Shown: positions 46,707 through 57,720, counted from the stretch's first letter. The stretch is 64,000 bases of DNA from Isoetes taiwanensis (GCA_021234155.1 JAJEKV010000022.1:7471961-7535960), one strand, 5' to 3'. Notes: generated from the letters alone by a model not told the origin. Numbers and translations: made by a program.

Positions 46707-46845
46707 CAATTTCTTCGGCGAGCAGAACTGGTACAACTCCACAACAAGAAATTCGCCCAATTTGATCAAACATCAGACCAAGATGGGAAGCGCAGTAAGA
46801 AAGCGCTAGACATGCGAATGGCCCAGTCCTAGTGTTGACTTCCAA
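46707..46845 (-). other. candidate upstream exon of the kinase gene
   Basis: The minus frame reads CLALSYCASHLGLMFDQIG then RISCCGVVPVLLAEEI and ends in G|GTAGGG at 46707. Joined to the AG acceptor at 46038 it keeps frame with the kinase (codon G|AG). The piece is rich in Cys and could be part of an ectodomain. A weak acceptor (CACTAG) lies near 46845. I do not recognise the sequence and there is no independent support. Confidence 0.3.
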
Positions 46846-48870
46846 ACATGATTTCATCACGTTGTTTGCCGGTAAAACCCAACACCATAGAAGTATTTGT
46901 CTTTTGCTGGAGGACATAAGCCTCCCTACAAGTTGGACGGTTGAGATTTTGCAGAACTGTATAATGTGTTGGTATATCTACTGGATTGCGTTTGTAATAG
47001 CTTACCGCCTTGCTAAATTTCTTGCTTAATACTAGCTCAACGACCCGTTCTTCCAACCTGGAACAACTGGAGATGTTTCTTCCTAGTGGAATCTCTAGCA
47101 TAGTTTGTAATTGTACACATTTAATGCTATGTCAATGGTCAAAATAACTTGTTTTATCCATGAGTCGAATAAAAGACCCTATGCTATGCACTTTCTTATT
47201 TGTTCTTAGTAATTTATCAACTAGGGCACTCTTGAACGCAAAAAACTCTGCACTTGGACAGAATCTTTGGTGGTGGGTAGAGCTCTAATTTGTGGTTTGG
47301 TCCCCGTATTGTTCCGATCTGCAAGGAACATGTGAGTATGATGCCTTTTCTGAACAGCAACGAAAGTGTCCTTGGAGTATCATCACCGCAGGTATCATAT
47401 TGTTGCTAAATTCGACATAGAAACCCAAATGTGACAACATGCTTTCCCTGCCATAACCAATCTGTAAACTTGGATACTCGACCTTGATTTTCCATCTGAC
47501 ATCTATCATATTCCCTGGATGCCTTTGCACTCAGTGAACAAAATCAGGCATTCTGCCATGTATATTCCACATTGAGAGTGTGCCGCATCACTTGTATAGA
47601 TCTGCAACTTTTCTCTACTCCAAGCAATGCCAAGGTTTGATTTCACCCCTGAAAAATGCGCTGCAAAAGTACTAACGAAGCCTAAGCCACCAAGTAAACA
47701 CTTCATTTACTTAGGAACCCCTGATGGCCACCGTTATAAGAAACCCTATCTATGTTTACCACCGAAAAGCTCAAATGTACAATTTGAAAGTTCAATCAGC
47801 ATTACTCCTAAATAGAAGATTTCAGTCATCTTAAACAGGAAAATTCAAATTTTTTAGAACTAGTAAGCCTACATAAAAGGGCAAAACTTGCTATAATTGC
47901 ACTGTACGATCCAGCCCCTGCATTTGGATTTCTATTTGATGGGCTTTCCATTCAACTGCTTCTAGACTTGTGCTCTGCATTAATGTTGTCATCTACAAGG
48001 ATGACCATTCTTTAGTAGAACTAGATGGATGAATGCTTTGAGCTAGGGCATTCGCCCCACAAACAACATGGAGTTGTTGTATTCGGTTAGTCCAGCTTCA
48101 ATAGGTTCTCCACCATGTTGATTTTTTGTGCACAATGGGATCTCCACTTCACTTCGGATGTTGGCATTTTGTTGCTTACATGTCAATGTGTCAGCATCTC
48201 CATGGAGCAACCCCTGCAATATACTAGCATGCTAGCACAACAACCTCAACATTTGGTCCATTGTTGAAAACAATAGTAAAAACAAAACACAGGTTGTTGT
48301 TTTTGAAGATTTTTTAGAAAACTACATGTAATTACGTAGGGGTGTGGCTTTTCAAGAATAAACTGTAGTTTTGCTTAGGGAGTTGTTAGTTCTTTTTTCT
48401 TATATAAGAATAGGTGGTTTCTTAAGGAAGTGTAGTTTTCTAAGGATGTCTTGTTTTCCAAGGAGGTATTTCAAGAGGGTTTTTTTTTTCCAGGTGTGGT
48501 TTTTTAAGGTGGTGTATTTTTGAGGCGTGGTTTTTTATAGTTTTTTAAGAATCCATGCATGACCAAGTTGTCCACACGCCCTATACTCATCCTGGATATG
48601 CAACATGTTGTATCACATATATACATCACCAAAACCTTATGACATATACATATCTGTCGTAGTTCCTGCACTTAACTCTATTCATGTTTCCTTTTCTATC
48701 TATGTTTCTAATCCCGCACCTGCTTCTGTTTTGGCACATGCTCATGCTTTTGTAGAGACTTCTTCATCCCAATCACACCTTTAGTTCTATATCTCGAACA
48801 TTTCTCTTCATGGGTTTATTAAATCTGGAAGACGATATCCCAGTCCAGCCTTTGCAATTCAGGATCAGCG
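46846..48870. other. no gene recognised
   Basis: Minus frames at 46829-47101 and 47285-47706 are 66-90 codons long and match nothing I know; upstream kinase exons could be among them. From 48290 to 48560 the sequence is a low-complexity run of GTGGTTTTTTAAGG-like phrases. Confidence 0.4.
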
Positions 48871-49050
48871 ATCGACTAGCTCTGTATGGGTGAAGTTTGC
48901 TCCAATGCTCTTCGAAAATATGGTGATTTTTATAATATCATTGTCAAAGTCAAGGCTAGAAAGTTTCTAGAGCATCATCCATATGATTGTCCTATTGATC
49001 TGTAGCTCGAGACAATGTCGCCATATCTACTTACTTAAAATGTTTTTGGG
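48870..49050 (+). pseudogene. gypsy polyprotein relic (protease to reverse transcriptase linker)
   Basis: The plus strand reads LRKYGDFYNIIVKVKARKF followed by LEHHPYDCPIDL, with stops soon after. A His-Xaa-Pro-Tyr-Asp-Cys-Xaa-Ile-Asp-Leu stretch of this kind is found just before the reverse transcriptase of many Ty3/gypsy elements. No other domain of the element is visible next to it. Confidence 0.5.
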
Positions 49051-49129
49051 GGAGGGTGTCCTCTTTTTTCCGGTCACCTGTAGACATGAGAATCCGGCCA
49101 AAAAGCGAAATTTTTTTATCATTAAATTG

Positions 49130-49460
49130 ATTGGAAGCGGCGGCGGTTGTGGATCTTTCAGGGGATTCAGCAGCCTGCAGCCTCTCTGATTCCTCGACTC
49201 AGGTACAAGCTATTTCAAAGCTTTCTGGTGTTCGGGGATTAGTAGAGCGGAAGTTTGCCATTTCCCGGGACTTCTTGGGTGTTGTAGATGGTGGTGGTGG
49301 GTTTAGGCACAAAGAAGAGAGTTTTTTTTTTGTGAGTTTGTTGTGGAGTGTCGAGGTATCGCTGTCTCTTTGGGGCAGTTCTCATTCCTCCTCACTTGCT
49401 TTGTAACATTACCATTCTTTTAATATATTGATGACACAGTTCTTCAAAAAAAAAAAAAAA
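49130..49460 (+). mobile_element. possible retroposon 3' end with A tail
   Basis: A moderately GC-rich stretch (frame with GDSAACSLSDSSTQ) ends in TAATATATTGATGACACAG, TTCTTC and 14 A at 49447-49460. A 3' end with a short A tail after TTAATATATTGATG is the usual look of plant L1 LINEs. No coding domain can be recognised, so the call is tentative. Confidence 0.4.
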
Positions 49461-49469
49461 TTTGAAAAT

Positions 49470-51186
49470 CCAGCAAGAAAAAAACTTCCCCCACGTTATG
49501 CATTTTTTTTACAATCCTTATGCGTTACAGTGCCCGTCACATCCTTCTGCAAGTGGTCGGCGATCCTAGCGCCTTCGGCCCGACCCATTGCTTCTGCAAC
49601 AAAGGTACCTCTGCAAATCTAGGGTTTTTTAGCTTCTCAGAATCCTTTTTGAACCCATGCTGGTACAGCATTGCAAGCAACGAAATGTTTATTTCTTTGT
49701 TCTCTCCTTCACGAGGTTAAATCTTTGATAATTCCTAAGCTGCGATTCATCTCTAATACATCCATAGGCAAACCTCTTTCTCCAACTATTATGCTTCAGG
49801 TTTTTGAGGATTTGAGTCTTCGATCTCTGTAGGTAAGCAACTAGCATTATAAAAAACGATCTTGAAACTAAAATCGTACTATATTTTGGATTTTTTTTAT
49901 GCGGGCTAGGTCATTTTTGCAAGTTTGCAAATCAGATTCATGCCAAGATTTATTGTCCAAGAATCATCCCTTTCCAGCATCAACCATTGTCGCGTTGGTG
50001 CAAGATCCGATGCAAAATAAATATTAAGGTCTCGCTCACATGCAGTAATCATGGATTGCTCAGTGGTGCTTGGAACTCTGATTGTCCGTCAGTGGTAATA
50101 GCTCTTTGTTTTTAGGATTTATTGTGTTATTCTGCAGTATATTTTTTGGTGATTTGTTGTCTTTCAAATAAATGCTCACCATTTTAGTTGGTCTTAGGTT
50201 TGGCTGGGATGTTAAAGCAAGCAAAAGTTTAGGGTAAACATAATTCTTTCTTTATTTCTGTTATGTGCTTTAGGTGCTGCATGACCAATTTCTTCTTCAA
50301 GTTTGAAGCGCCAAAAAACTTGGTAAGTTTGCTGAGCCCCAGAAGTGGTGAATTGTAACATGTAGTTTTGTTAGCTTAGAATATCAGTAATTTTTAGACC
50401 GATCATCTGTTTTCTTCTCTTCCACAACTGTTCCTGCCGCTCTTCCCCTCTCTCGTATCCCCTCTCGTATCAGATTCATATACGGAGGGGAGGGCCCTGA
50501 AGATTGCATGTGGCCACCCCTAATGAAACCCATCGCGGTAAACGTCGGACGTGGGCAACAAATTTTTTTTGGGCGTGGCTATAACATGTCAAAGACACAG
50601 ATATACCACGGATATGCCCGTGGCTATAACATGTCGTCGTTCAATATATATACGGCGCTCCGAATGAAACTGCTTATTTAGGGGAAATGGATAAAAATTA
50701 TACAATACCAGAGCTAGGCTACTCCGCAAGATGCCTCCTTGAGGCAGAAGAGTATGGCAGTACTACAGAGACTGTGCTAGAGAACCATTAAAACAGAAGC
50801 TGGCATTCAGAATCAGCAATGGCATCTGGCAGCATAACACGGGCCTCTGCCATAGGACGTTTCGTAATAGATAAATTCCTCTCTATGAAAAATAGCCTTA
50901 TCTCTGTGAAAAAAATCTCTGTGATAGACAAAAACCTTGTTCGATGCAAGCTAGCTTGACTGATGCTAGATGTAGAGGCTGGCTAGGAATTTCACAGGCC
51001 AAGAGACCCAAACAAACACTTCCATGCCTCTGTACAACCGAATATAGGCAGCCACAAAGAAACATGGAGCAAAAAAAAGGATGCAGACCAGCTTTGGGCG
51101 GCCCAAAAAACCAACTGCAGAAAACCTCTTTGGATGAAAACGAACTGCAGAATAAATCAGGTTGGGGCAGAAACAACAAGAAGGGG
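49470..51186. other. no gene recognised
   Basis: Short frames only. The phrase CGTGGCTATAACATGTC is repeated at 50573-50590 and 50630-50646. CTCTCGTATC is repeated at 50450-50470. Confidence 0.4.
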
Positions 51187-51331
51187 ATTCCATGTACACG
51201 AATGTTCTTTTTGTGTTGACTCCGGAGGAAACAGGGGACGACGCCCGTTAGCCGGAGGCTCCCGTTAACTCCCCGGAATCAACACAAAAGAACATTGGTG
51301 CAACGTAAAGTTCGGGTTGGTGCAATTCTGA
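51187..51331. repeat. left terminal inverted repeat with internal hairpin
   Basis: 51201-51225 (AATGTTCTTTTTGTGTTGAC..) and 51273-51296 (..CAACACAAAAGAACATT) are inverted copies with two mismatches/indels; the loop itself contains CCGGAGG and CCTCCGG-like pieces. Confidence 0.75.
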
Positions 51332-51565
51332 TCTATCCGCCAATAGGAGTGTGCCACGTGTACATAATTCTTTCACCGAATTGCAACTTAGTTGCAATGT
51401 TTTTTTTACTAGACATTCTGAACATTTTTAGTTTTTTGGTTGCATTCTAATTACATATCATATACAAAAATTAACACATCCAATTACACAAATCATACAC
51501 TAAAATTTACATTGTTTAACAAGCAATTTGATCAGTCTGTATTTAGATTCCAAAAAGTTTACAAC

Positions 51566-51901
51566 TATATGTGCAACCCTCTGTGTCTGACATGCTAGAA
51601 AACCCTTGAAATTAACCATACAATGTGAATAAGAAACACAAGCAGGGTCCCTTTCTTTCACTGCCCTAATATCTGCCCTAATTGCAGACCTGATGCCTTT
51701 ATCTTGAGCAAAAACATCAAGAATCATGTTAAACAACAGAGTGCTCGTAAGAGTAGTACAAGAAATCTTATTATCAAGATGAAAGGCATGTGACATTTCG
51801 AAAGACCTGTGTGCAAGAATTGTATAGCAAAAACTGGCAAGAACCGGCTCCTTTTCTGCTTCAACTCTGGTTTCTTTTCTCATCTGAATCCAAAGGGGTG
51901 T
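51566..51901 (-). pseudogene. serine acetyltransferase fragment (N-terminal domain)
   Basis: Serine acetyltransferase makes O-acetylserine from serine and acetyl-CoA in cysteine synthesis. An open minus frame (51976-51500) holds about 112 residues of the SATase N-terminal helical domain: LWIQMRKETRVEAEKEPVLA, then AHRSFEMSHAFHLDNKISC, RADIRAVKERDPACVSYSHC and MVNFKGFLACQTQRVAHI. The catalytic hexapeptide-repeat domain is absent: after RVAHI the frame turns into unrelated sequence and stops at 51500. The first 25 residues of the frame do not match the family. No stop or frameshift lies inside the matching part, so the capture is recent or the frame is preserved. It sits wholly inside the Pack-type element. 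Confidence 0.85.
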
Positions 51902-51975
51902 TCTTCGTCTAATTCTTGGGGAACTGATAAACCCTCCATACACATCATGCTTACATCTTACCTTAGCGCCATGCA

Positions 51976-52695
51976 CCAGGTGGGCAGATTACAATCTAAT
52001 TTCTGAAGACCCATGTCTGTTTTTGCCTGAAAAGGCCGGAAGAACGCATATCAAACCTGGAAAGGGAGGCTATAGCTAGTTAATTTTGATAGATCAACTA
52101 TATTAAACGTAATACAAGCATAAAGAAACAGGTACAAAGCGCATCTAGCCATTTCCCACTCTAGACGTCGCAATAACCACCTGCAAGATAAGCATGAACA
52201 GATTAGAAGCTATAATGTAACATGCAGCAAGACATGCGAAGACATGCAACAAGAATAACATAAACTTACGTTGAATACTACAGAATCCAGAATTACAAGC
52301 GCCTTCCGAGCAAGCAAAGGTTTTGCCATGGAAAAAATGAGCTAGAACTTGCATATGACGAAGTCTTAGCAAGAACAAAGTAAAGTTCAGCAAGAAATTA
52401 TTAGGACCAGCCACTCCCCATCTCCACACGCGAAAATAACCAAAAATATACAAAAACTACGAGTTCTTGATGACCTTTAGCCGATCTTGCAAAGAAAACA
52501 CAAAGAAGTCGATGTTAGTACAAAATGACGGCAAAAAAATCACTCACGGACATTCAAGACGCTATACCTGATCTTCTAAGCGCAACTACAAGGCGAGCGC
52601 CATCATTCCGACTACGGCGACGCCATAGCCGACGGAAGAGGAGACGTGCAGAGAGAAGGAAAGAAATGACTCGTATTTTTTTTATACATGCCACG
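51976..52695. other. interior of the Pack-type element, no domain recognised
   Basis: Between the captured gene fragment and the right end. Minus frames at 52145-52453 and 52554-52814 are not recognisable. Intron or flank sequence of the donor gene is one possible source. Confidence 0.4.
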
Positions 52696-52810
52696 TCAGC
52701 ATGCACCAACCCAAAATTCACGTAACAATAACATCTTTTTTGTTGCACGCGTGGAGGCACACCTGACACGCCAGAATCGCAACAAAAAAGATGTTCCTGT
52801 ATACATGAAT
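52696..52810. repeat. right terminal inverted repeat with internal hairpin
   Basis: 52730-52746 (AACATCTTTTTTGTTGC) and 52779-52795 (GCAACAAAAAAGATGTT) are perfect 17-base inverted copies with a 32-base loop. Confidence 0.8.
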
Positions 52811-53990
52811 GCAAGTTAAGAGAAATTCTCGCCGTAAATATTACAGAATGGAAGGTAAAATCATTGAAATGTGAGGTGAAACGCCAGAATCAGAGGTGAA
52901 ATAGTGATTTTTGCATCTGTCTTAGTTCCAGTGCTTCTGCATTTTGCAGCAGTGTACTCTGTCAAGTCAAACGTGGTCTTCAACGCCCTCCTCAAAATTC
53001 AAATTACACCGAAATAGATGGTGGATTATCTTCCAAACAAAACATGCAATTTTGGTCCATTGTGTCACAAATACAATCAAAATCAACCAATGAATAAGTA
53101 TAATTCAAGCGCAAATTTAAAAGGAAAGCATAATGCAAATTATGCAATATGAGGCATGCACTGCATGCAGGCAATGCCAACGAAAGTGGTTTTTCAATGT
53201 ATTATGTACGAAATTCCTTGTCTTTTTAATGTCTTGCTCTTTAAATGTCTTATGAACAAAATTCCTTGCAAATCAAGAATATAATACAAGTTACATTGTT
53301 ATCACTCATATATAATTCAGTTTGTTTTTTTGTTTGAAGCTGCTATTTTGTTTGAAGCATTCTGGTAGTGACACATATGTGCAAACAATCTTGGAACCTA
53401 ATAAAGACACTGACGTCATGCTGGAGATGTGTGACAGACCCTAACGGTCTGGAATTGTCTCAATATCCTTCAGATTGGGATGTCTCTATCTATGGCGTCA
53501 TTCCCGATGCTAGGATGTTTAAATCTTAAGGTTGATCTGGTAGGGAAAATAAATCGTCAAGGTAGATGGTGAAGCGGGCAAGAAAAAGCCATGCATCGAA
53601 TAGGGGGAAGGAATTGGCAGGGCGAGGGGTTTGACTGCTGGAAAAAGCTCGCTGGAAAAGAGTTGCCCCTTCCTTTTCCTACTAATTTTGCTCCAAAAAG
53701 TCAGTAATTCCCCCCCTTTTTTTTCCCGAGTAATTTTATATATAGGAAGATAAGATCTATAAATCTAGGAGGACAATTGCGTCTTTTCATCTGAGTCATT
53801 GTTTTTTTTATACGTTGCCAAATGAGAAAGTGTGAGAAAGTGTATCATGATTAGCCATTATTGTGGGTGAAAAAAGCACAAATTTTTTTCAACATGCTTT
53901 GTTTCAAATGATTTAAAACAATGATAGGTAACATATAGACGATCAAGAACCATTAACAATTGACCAAAAGGAATGCATCCTAGATTCCTA
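52811..53990. other. no gene recognised
   Basis: AT-rich sequence with no coding frame above about 60 codons and no repeat that I can define. Confidence 0.5.
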
Positions 53991-54016
53991 GTGCATCATT
54001 CAATGTCAGAGATGAG

Positions 54017-54141
54017 GCAGAGATGAAGGGCCAAGATTAAGATCTTGGCCCTAACATCCTATTGGTTTATTTCAACGGCAGAGATGAGCCAGAGATGAAG
54101 GGCCAAGATCTTGATCTTGGTCCTAACATCCTATTGGTTTA
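54017..54141. repeat. 72-bp direct duplication with 10-bp palindromes
   Basis: GCAGAGATGA..AGATGAAGGGCCAAGAT...CCTAACATCCTATTGG occurs twice, 72 bases apart. The first unit holds GGGCCAAGAT and its inverse ATCTTGGCCC (54028-54051), the second the same with one change. Confidence 0.75.
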
Positions 54142-54333
54142 GGTTAATTTTTTTGTTTGTTTGTTTCCCACGTCGATTTTGGTGTCTTGATTCTTGTCGC
54201 CTTGCCCTGTTTCTTGCCGCTTTGCCTTGCTTGTGTCTTGGAGCTGTGCTCATCTTGCATGCTCATCTTGCAGTCTTGAGATTGAGATTGCAGCTCTCTA
54301 AAGCAATGTAGTAGCAAAAATCCGAGCAGCGGA

Positions 54334-54994
54334 TGATACGATTAGCTAGTCTCCAAAGATCTACTGCAAAAACAATCGTCAAGAAACAAGTCAAGTAAGC
54401 ATAAATCCACCCTTCCGGGTAAGCTCACCACCCAACCGGGTTGTCCTTGAGCAAGAGACTTCCAGAGAAAGGAAATAACGCAAGTTAGCCACTACAAATC
54501 CTTTGTAGCAAAAACACAAATTTGAGGAATAGGCTAGGCTTAGGGTTTGGCTTAGATATTCAATTGGAATAGAAACAAGCTTCCCTCCACATACGCTTAC
54601 TAGCTCTCTTATGTAGCATTCACTTCCTTTATATAAAGGTAAAGGTATCCCTTAATGAGCCTTATTTGAATGATGTCCTTATATTTAGAGCAAGTCTTTC
54701 TTTAGTCTTAAGAGTACCCCTTTGTACCCATCGATATAATAGATGCATATCTTTCCTTTAGCTATAATAATAGTTTACTATCTTTTCTAAGGTTCTAAGA
54801 TTAGCTTATGATTTATAACTTGTCCTATCTTATATTAGATAATAATATCCACCAATGGTCTAGCTAAGGATAATTGTTAACTTAACTTATTGTATATTCT
54901 CTAAGATACTTTAGTCCAAGGATTAACATAAACATTTCAAACATTCTTTCTCATACTCTTGCTCCGACAACCACTCCCCGAAGCCACCATATCA
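54334..54994 (-). repeat. 3' LTR of the TRIM/LARD element (661 bp)
   Basis: Nearly identical to the right LTR apart from a 71-bp segment present once here and twice there. Confidence 0.9.
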
Positions 54995-55092
54995 ATTCCT
55001 CCCCTTCTTGGGATTGATGGCCCTCGATCAAGAATTATATGGCAAATTAACACAACCAAGTCCATGGTTGCAACCTGCACAATCAGAAATGG

Positions 55093-55255
55093 TCAAGTCC
55101 AGCCCTTTAGGCTAAAAGTCTTCAAGTCCAGCCCTTTAGGCTAAAAATTTTTCGAGTCCAGCCCTTTAGGCTAAAAATTTTCAAGTCCAGCCCTTTAGGC
55201 TAAAAATTTTCAAGTCCAGCCCTTTAGGCTAAAAAATTTTCCAAGTCCAGCTATT
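55093..55255. repeat. six tandem units of 29-31 bp
   Basis: TCAAGTCCAGCCCTTTAGGC followed by TAAAAATTTT recurs at 55093, 55122, 55152, 55181, 55210 and 55241 inside the coding-free centre of the TRIM/LARD element. The last unit diverges. Confidence 0.9.
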
Positions 55256-56107
55256 ATGCTGCAAACATATTAGTTGTCTCAAGACTTACTATACACTACA
55301 CAAAGAAAGAACACCTTATACTTCCACCTTGAATTTCCCTAAGGCAAATGTAACTCAAATATCCGTTTACCTTATAGCTACAAACGCCTAAAACTTAGGT
55401 TGCTCATGTGCCAATAAGAAGGTAAGAATATATCTCAAAATAATTCCATGCATGACAATTTCTATGTCCTGCGAAAAACTCAATCATGACATTAGAACCT
55501 ACAAACCCAACCAAATGCTATGGTTCTTTGGATTATACCAATAATTGCATGTATCGCCTACATAGGTTCATGTCTTACATATTAATAACCTAGAGAATTC
55601 AATGACCAAATGGTACATTTCTTTACCAACATATCCTCAAATGATTTTTCTTTTAGCATACCCACAGTAAGGCTTGAAATGGTTTATCAATGGCTTCAAA
55701 TGAAATGCAGATACTTATGAAGATCTAATCAATCACAACCTAGGGAGAGGCCACGGCACGACCCATTTCCATAAGTAAGGATTTCATTAAACTTCTATAC
55801 CAAATTATGCTCTGCAATTATTTCATACTAACCAATCACTGCATAGTCCAAGCGACCTATGATTTTCTCAGTTCTTCATAAGCTTGCTCATAACTAGCAT
55901 TGTTTCCTAGCACGTCTTACAAGCTTTGATTCTAGCCGAGATTCAGTCAATACCCTAAATCTTTTTGGAGCAAAACCTTCTTCGGGGCTTTTAATTTCGC
56001 TCAAACAAATACTAAAATATTTCTACTAGAGCAATTAGACTAGTTCTTACTCGTTCACTCGAAATGAACAAAATGAAAACACACAAGCTCCAAGAGAAAT
56101 CGGAACT

Positions 56108-56121
56108 GTGCTCTGATACCA
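56108..56121 (-). promoter_or_regulatory. primer binding site, initiator tRNA-Met type
   Basis: The minus strand reads TGGTATCAGAGCAC two bases inside the right LTR, the classic plant retrotransposon primer site complementary to initiator methionine tRNA. Confidence 0.88.
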
Positions 56122-56123
56122 AT

Positions 56124-56858
56124 TGATACGATTAGCTAGTCTCCAAAGATCTACTGCAAAAACAATCGTCAAGAAACAAGTCAAGTAAGCATAAATCCAC
56201 CCTTCCGGGTAAGCTCACCACCCAACCGGGTTGTCCTTGAGCAAGAGACTTCCAGAGAAAGGAAATAACGCAAGTTAGCCACTACAAATCCTTTGTAGCA
56301 AAAACACAAATTTGAGGAATAGGCTAGGCTTAGGGTTTGGCTTAGATATTCAATTGGAATCCTTTGTAGCAAAAACACAAATTTGAGGAATAGGCTAGGC
56401 TTAGGGTTTGGCTTAGATATTCAATTGGAATAGAAACAAGCTTCCCTCCACATACGCTTACTAGCTCTCTTATGTAGCATTCACTTCCTTTATATAAAGG
56501 TAAAGGTATCCCTTAATGAGCCTTATTTGAATGATGTCCTTATATTTAGAGCAAGTCTTTCTTTAGTCTTAAGAGTACCCCTTTGTACCCATCGATATAA
56601 TAGATGCATATCTTTCCTTTAGCTATAATAATAGTTTACTATCTTTTCTAAGGTTCTAAGATTAGCTTATGATTTATAACTTGTCCTATCTTATATTAGA
56701 TAATAATATCCACCAATGGTCTAGCTAAGGATAATTGTTAACTTAACTTATTGTATATTCTCTAAGATACTTTAGTCCAAGGATTAACATAAACATTTAC
56801 AGCATTCTTTCTCATACTCTTGCTCCCGACAACCACTCCCCCGAGCGCCACCATATCA
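56124..56858 (-). repeat. 5' LTR of the TRIM/LARD element (735 bp)
   Basis: Contains a 71-bp tandem duplication (CCTTTGTAGCAAAAACAC at 56289 and again at 56360) that the other LTR lacks. As LTRs are identical at insertion, the duplication arose afterwards or by LTR recombination. Confidence 0.9.
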
Positions 56859-56864
56859 ATTAAT

Positions 56865-57197
56865 TGATATGGTCTATGGGGTATGGGATAAAGCCTGGAA
56901 AGGTTGGGGCCCATTGGATAACGATTTCCTTGAAGGATCCGCCCTTTTGGTGTGTTGGTTATCACTAGAGGTGCTAGTGTGTAAGATTTGGTATCAGTGC
57001 CAAGGTTCAATTCCTCGTGGCAACATTGGTGTGTTCCACATGCTTGAGGGCAAGCATCTCGAGGAGGGGAGGAATTGATATGGTCTATGGGGTATGGGAT
57101 AAAGCCTGGAAAGGTTGGGGCCCATTGGATAACGATTTCCTTGAAGGATCCGCCCTTTTGGTGTGTTGGTTATCACTAGAGGTGCTAGTGCGTAACA
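56865..57197 (+). mobile_element. mini-TRIM retrotransposon, 333 bp
   Basis: Two 122-base LTRs (56865-56986 and 57076-57197), both beginning TGATATGGTCTATGGGG, enclose only 89 bases. Just inside the left LTR is TTTGGTATCAGTGCCAAGG, a primer site like that for initiator tRNA-Met with one change. Just before the right LTR is GAGGAGGGGAGGAAT, a polypurine tract. So all signals for reverse transcription are there and nothing else. The first eight LTR bases and the tract match those of the 2.5-kb element beside it, which lies in the opposite orientation. No target duplication is seen. Confidence 0.8.
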
Positions 57198-57720
57198 TTG
57201 GAGCTGTGCCTAGCCTGGCCACCGATGAATACATGGAGCTCCAATTTTTGGCGGGATTGGTTGCTGGCCAATCTAATAGATGAGGCGCCTAAACTGGCGT
57301 CCACAGGAAAATGTTGGATTTGAAGCTGGCATACACAGCGGTTGCTTCATGATTTGTAGCTGTCGGATTCATTGCACCTGCATATGCATATTGCTATGCT
57401 ACCAGATTTGTTGCCGAAGATGGGTCGACTCGTGACAGATAGTGCATTTGGCGTCTGCATGATCCTTTGTTTCCTAGTCTACAGGGCAGAGACTAGATTT
57501 GCTAGAAATACAGTTTTGAATCTATTTACCATCATATGTTGGTCGGCATGTTCAAGCCCATAACAGGCTCTGAGCATTCTTGGCGCAGGACAAAGGTTGT
57601 TAGGCAGGTGTTTTAAAAAGGGACACCGTATGACTGGTGCCCTATATTACCGTAGGGTTGCTTAGCGGCACTTCTGCGAGGTGGAGTCTTCCCGAGGCTT
57701 GTGACCCGGAAAGTGTTGTT
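57198..57720. other. no domain recognised, possible 5' part of the gypsy relic
   Basis: Precedes the protease region of the gypsy pol. A gag or LTR could have been here but no zinc knuckle or repeat is visible. Confidence 0.4.

Larger units (their letters stand above)
51187..52810. mobile_element. Pack-type DNA transposon carrying a host gene fragment, about 1.6 kb
   Basis: The two ends are inverted copies of each other over roughly 115-145 bases: ATTCCATGTACAC against ATTCATGTATAC, then TGTTCTTTTTGTGTTG against CATCTTTTTTGTTG, and further in GTTCGGGTTGGTGCA against TTTTGGGTTGGTGCA. Each end also folds on itself. Inside, in minus orientation, lies part of a serine acetyltransferase gene. No transposase is present. 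Long, structured inverted ends around a captured gene piece suggest a Pack-MULE-like element. I could not find a clear 9-bp target duplication, so the superfamily is open. Confidence 0.65.
54334..56858 (-). mobile_element. non-autonomous LTR retrotransposon (TRIM/LARD type), 2.5 kb
   Basis: LTRs at 54334-54994 and 56124-56858 enclose 1129 bases without any coding frame. On the minus strand the LTR begins TGATATGG and ends CGTATCA (TGATA/TATCA ends). The primer site next to the right LTR and a polypurine tract next to the left one (minus strand AAGAAGGGGAGGAAT, 54995-55009) both point to minus orientation. It must borrow enzymes from another element. Flanking bases (GCGGA left, ATTAA right) do not match, so a target duplication is missing. 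Confidence 0.85.

Noticed and set aside
54334-57197. One composite retrotransposon including the mini-TRIM
   Set aside because: The mini-TRIM has its own pair of LTRs, primer site and polypurine tract and runs in the opposite direction.
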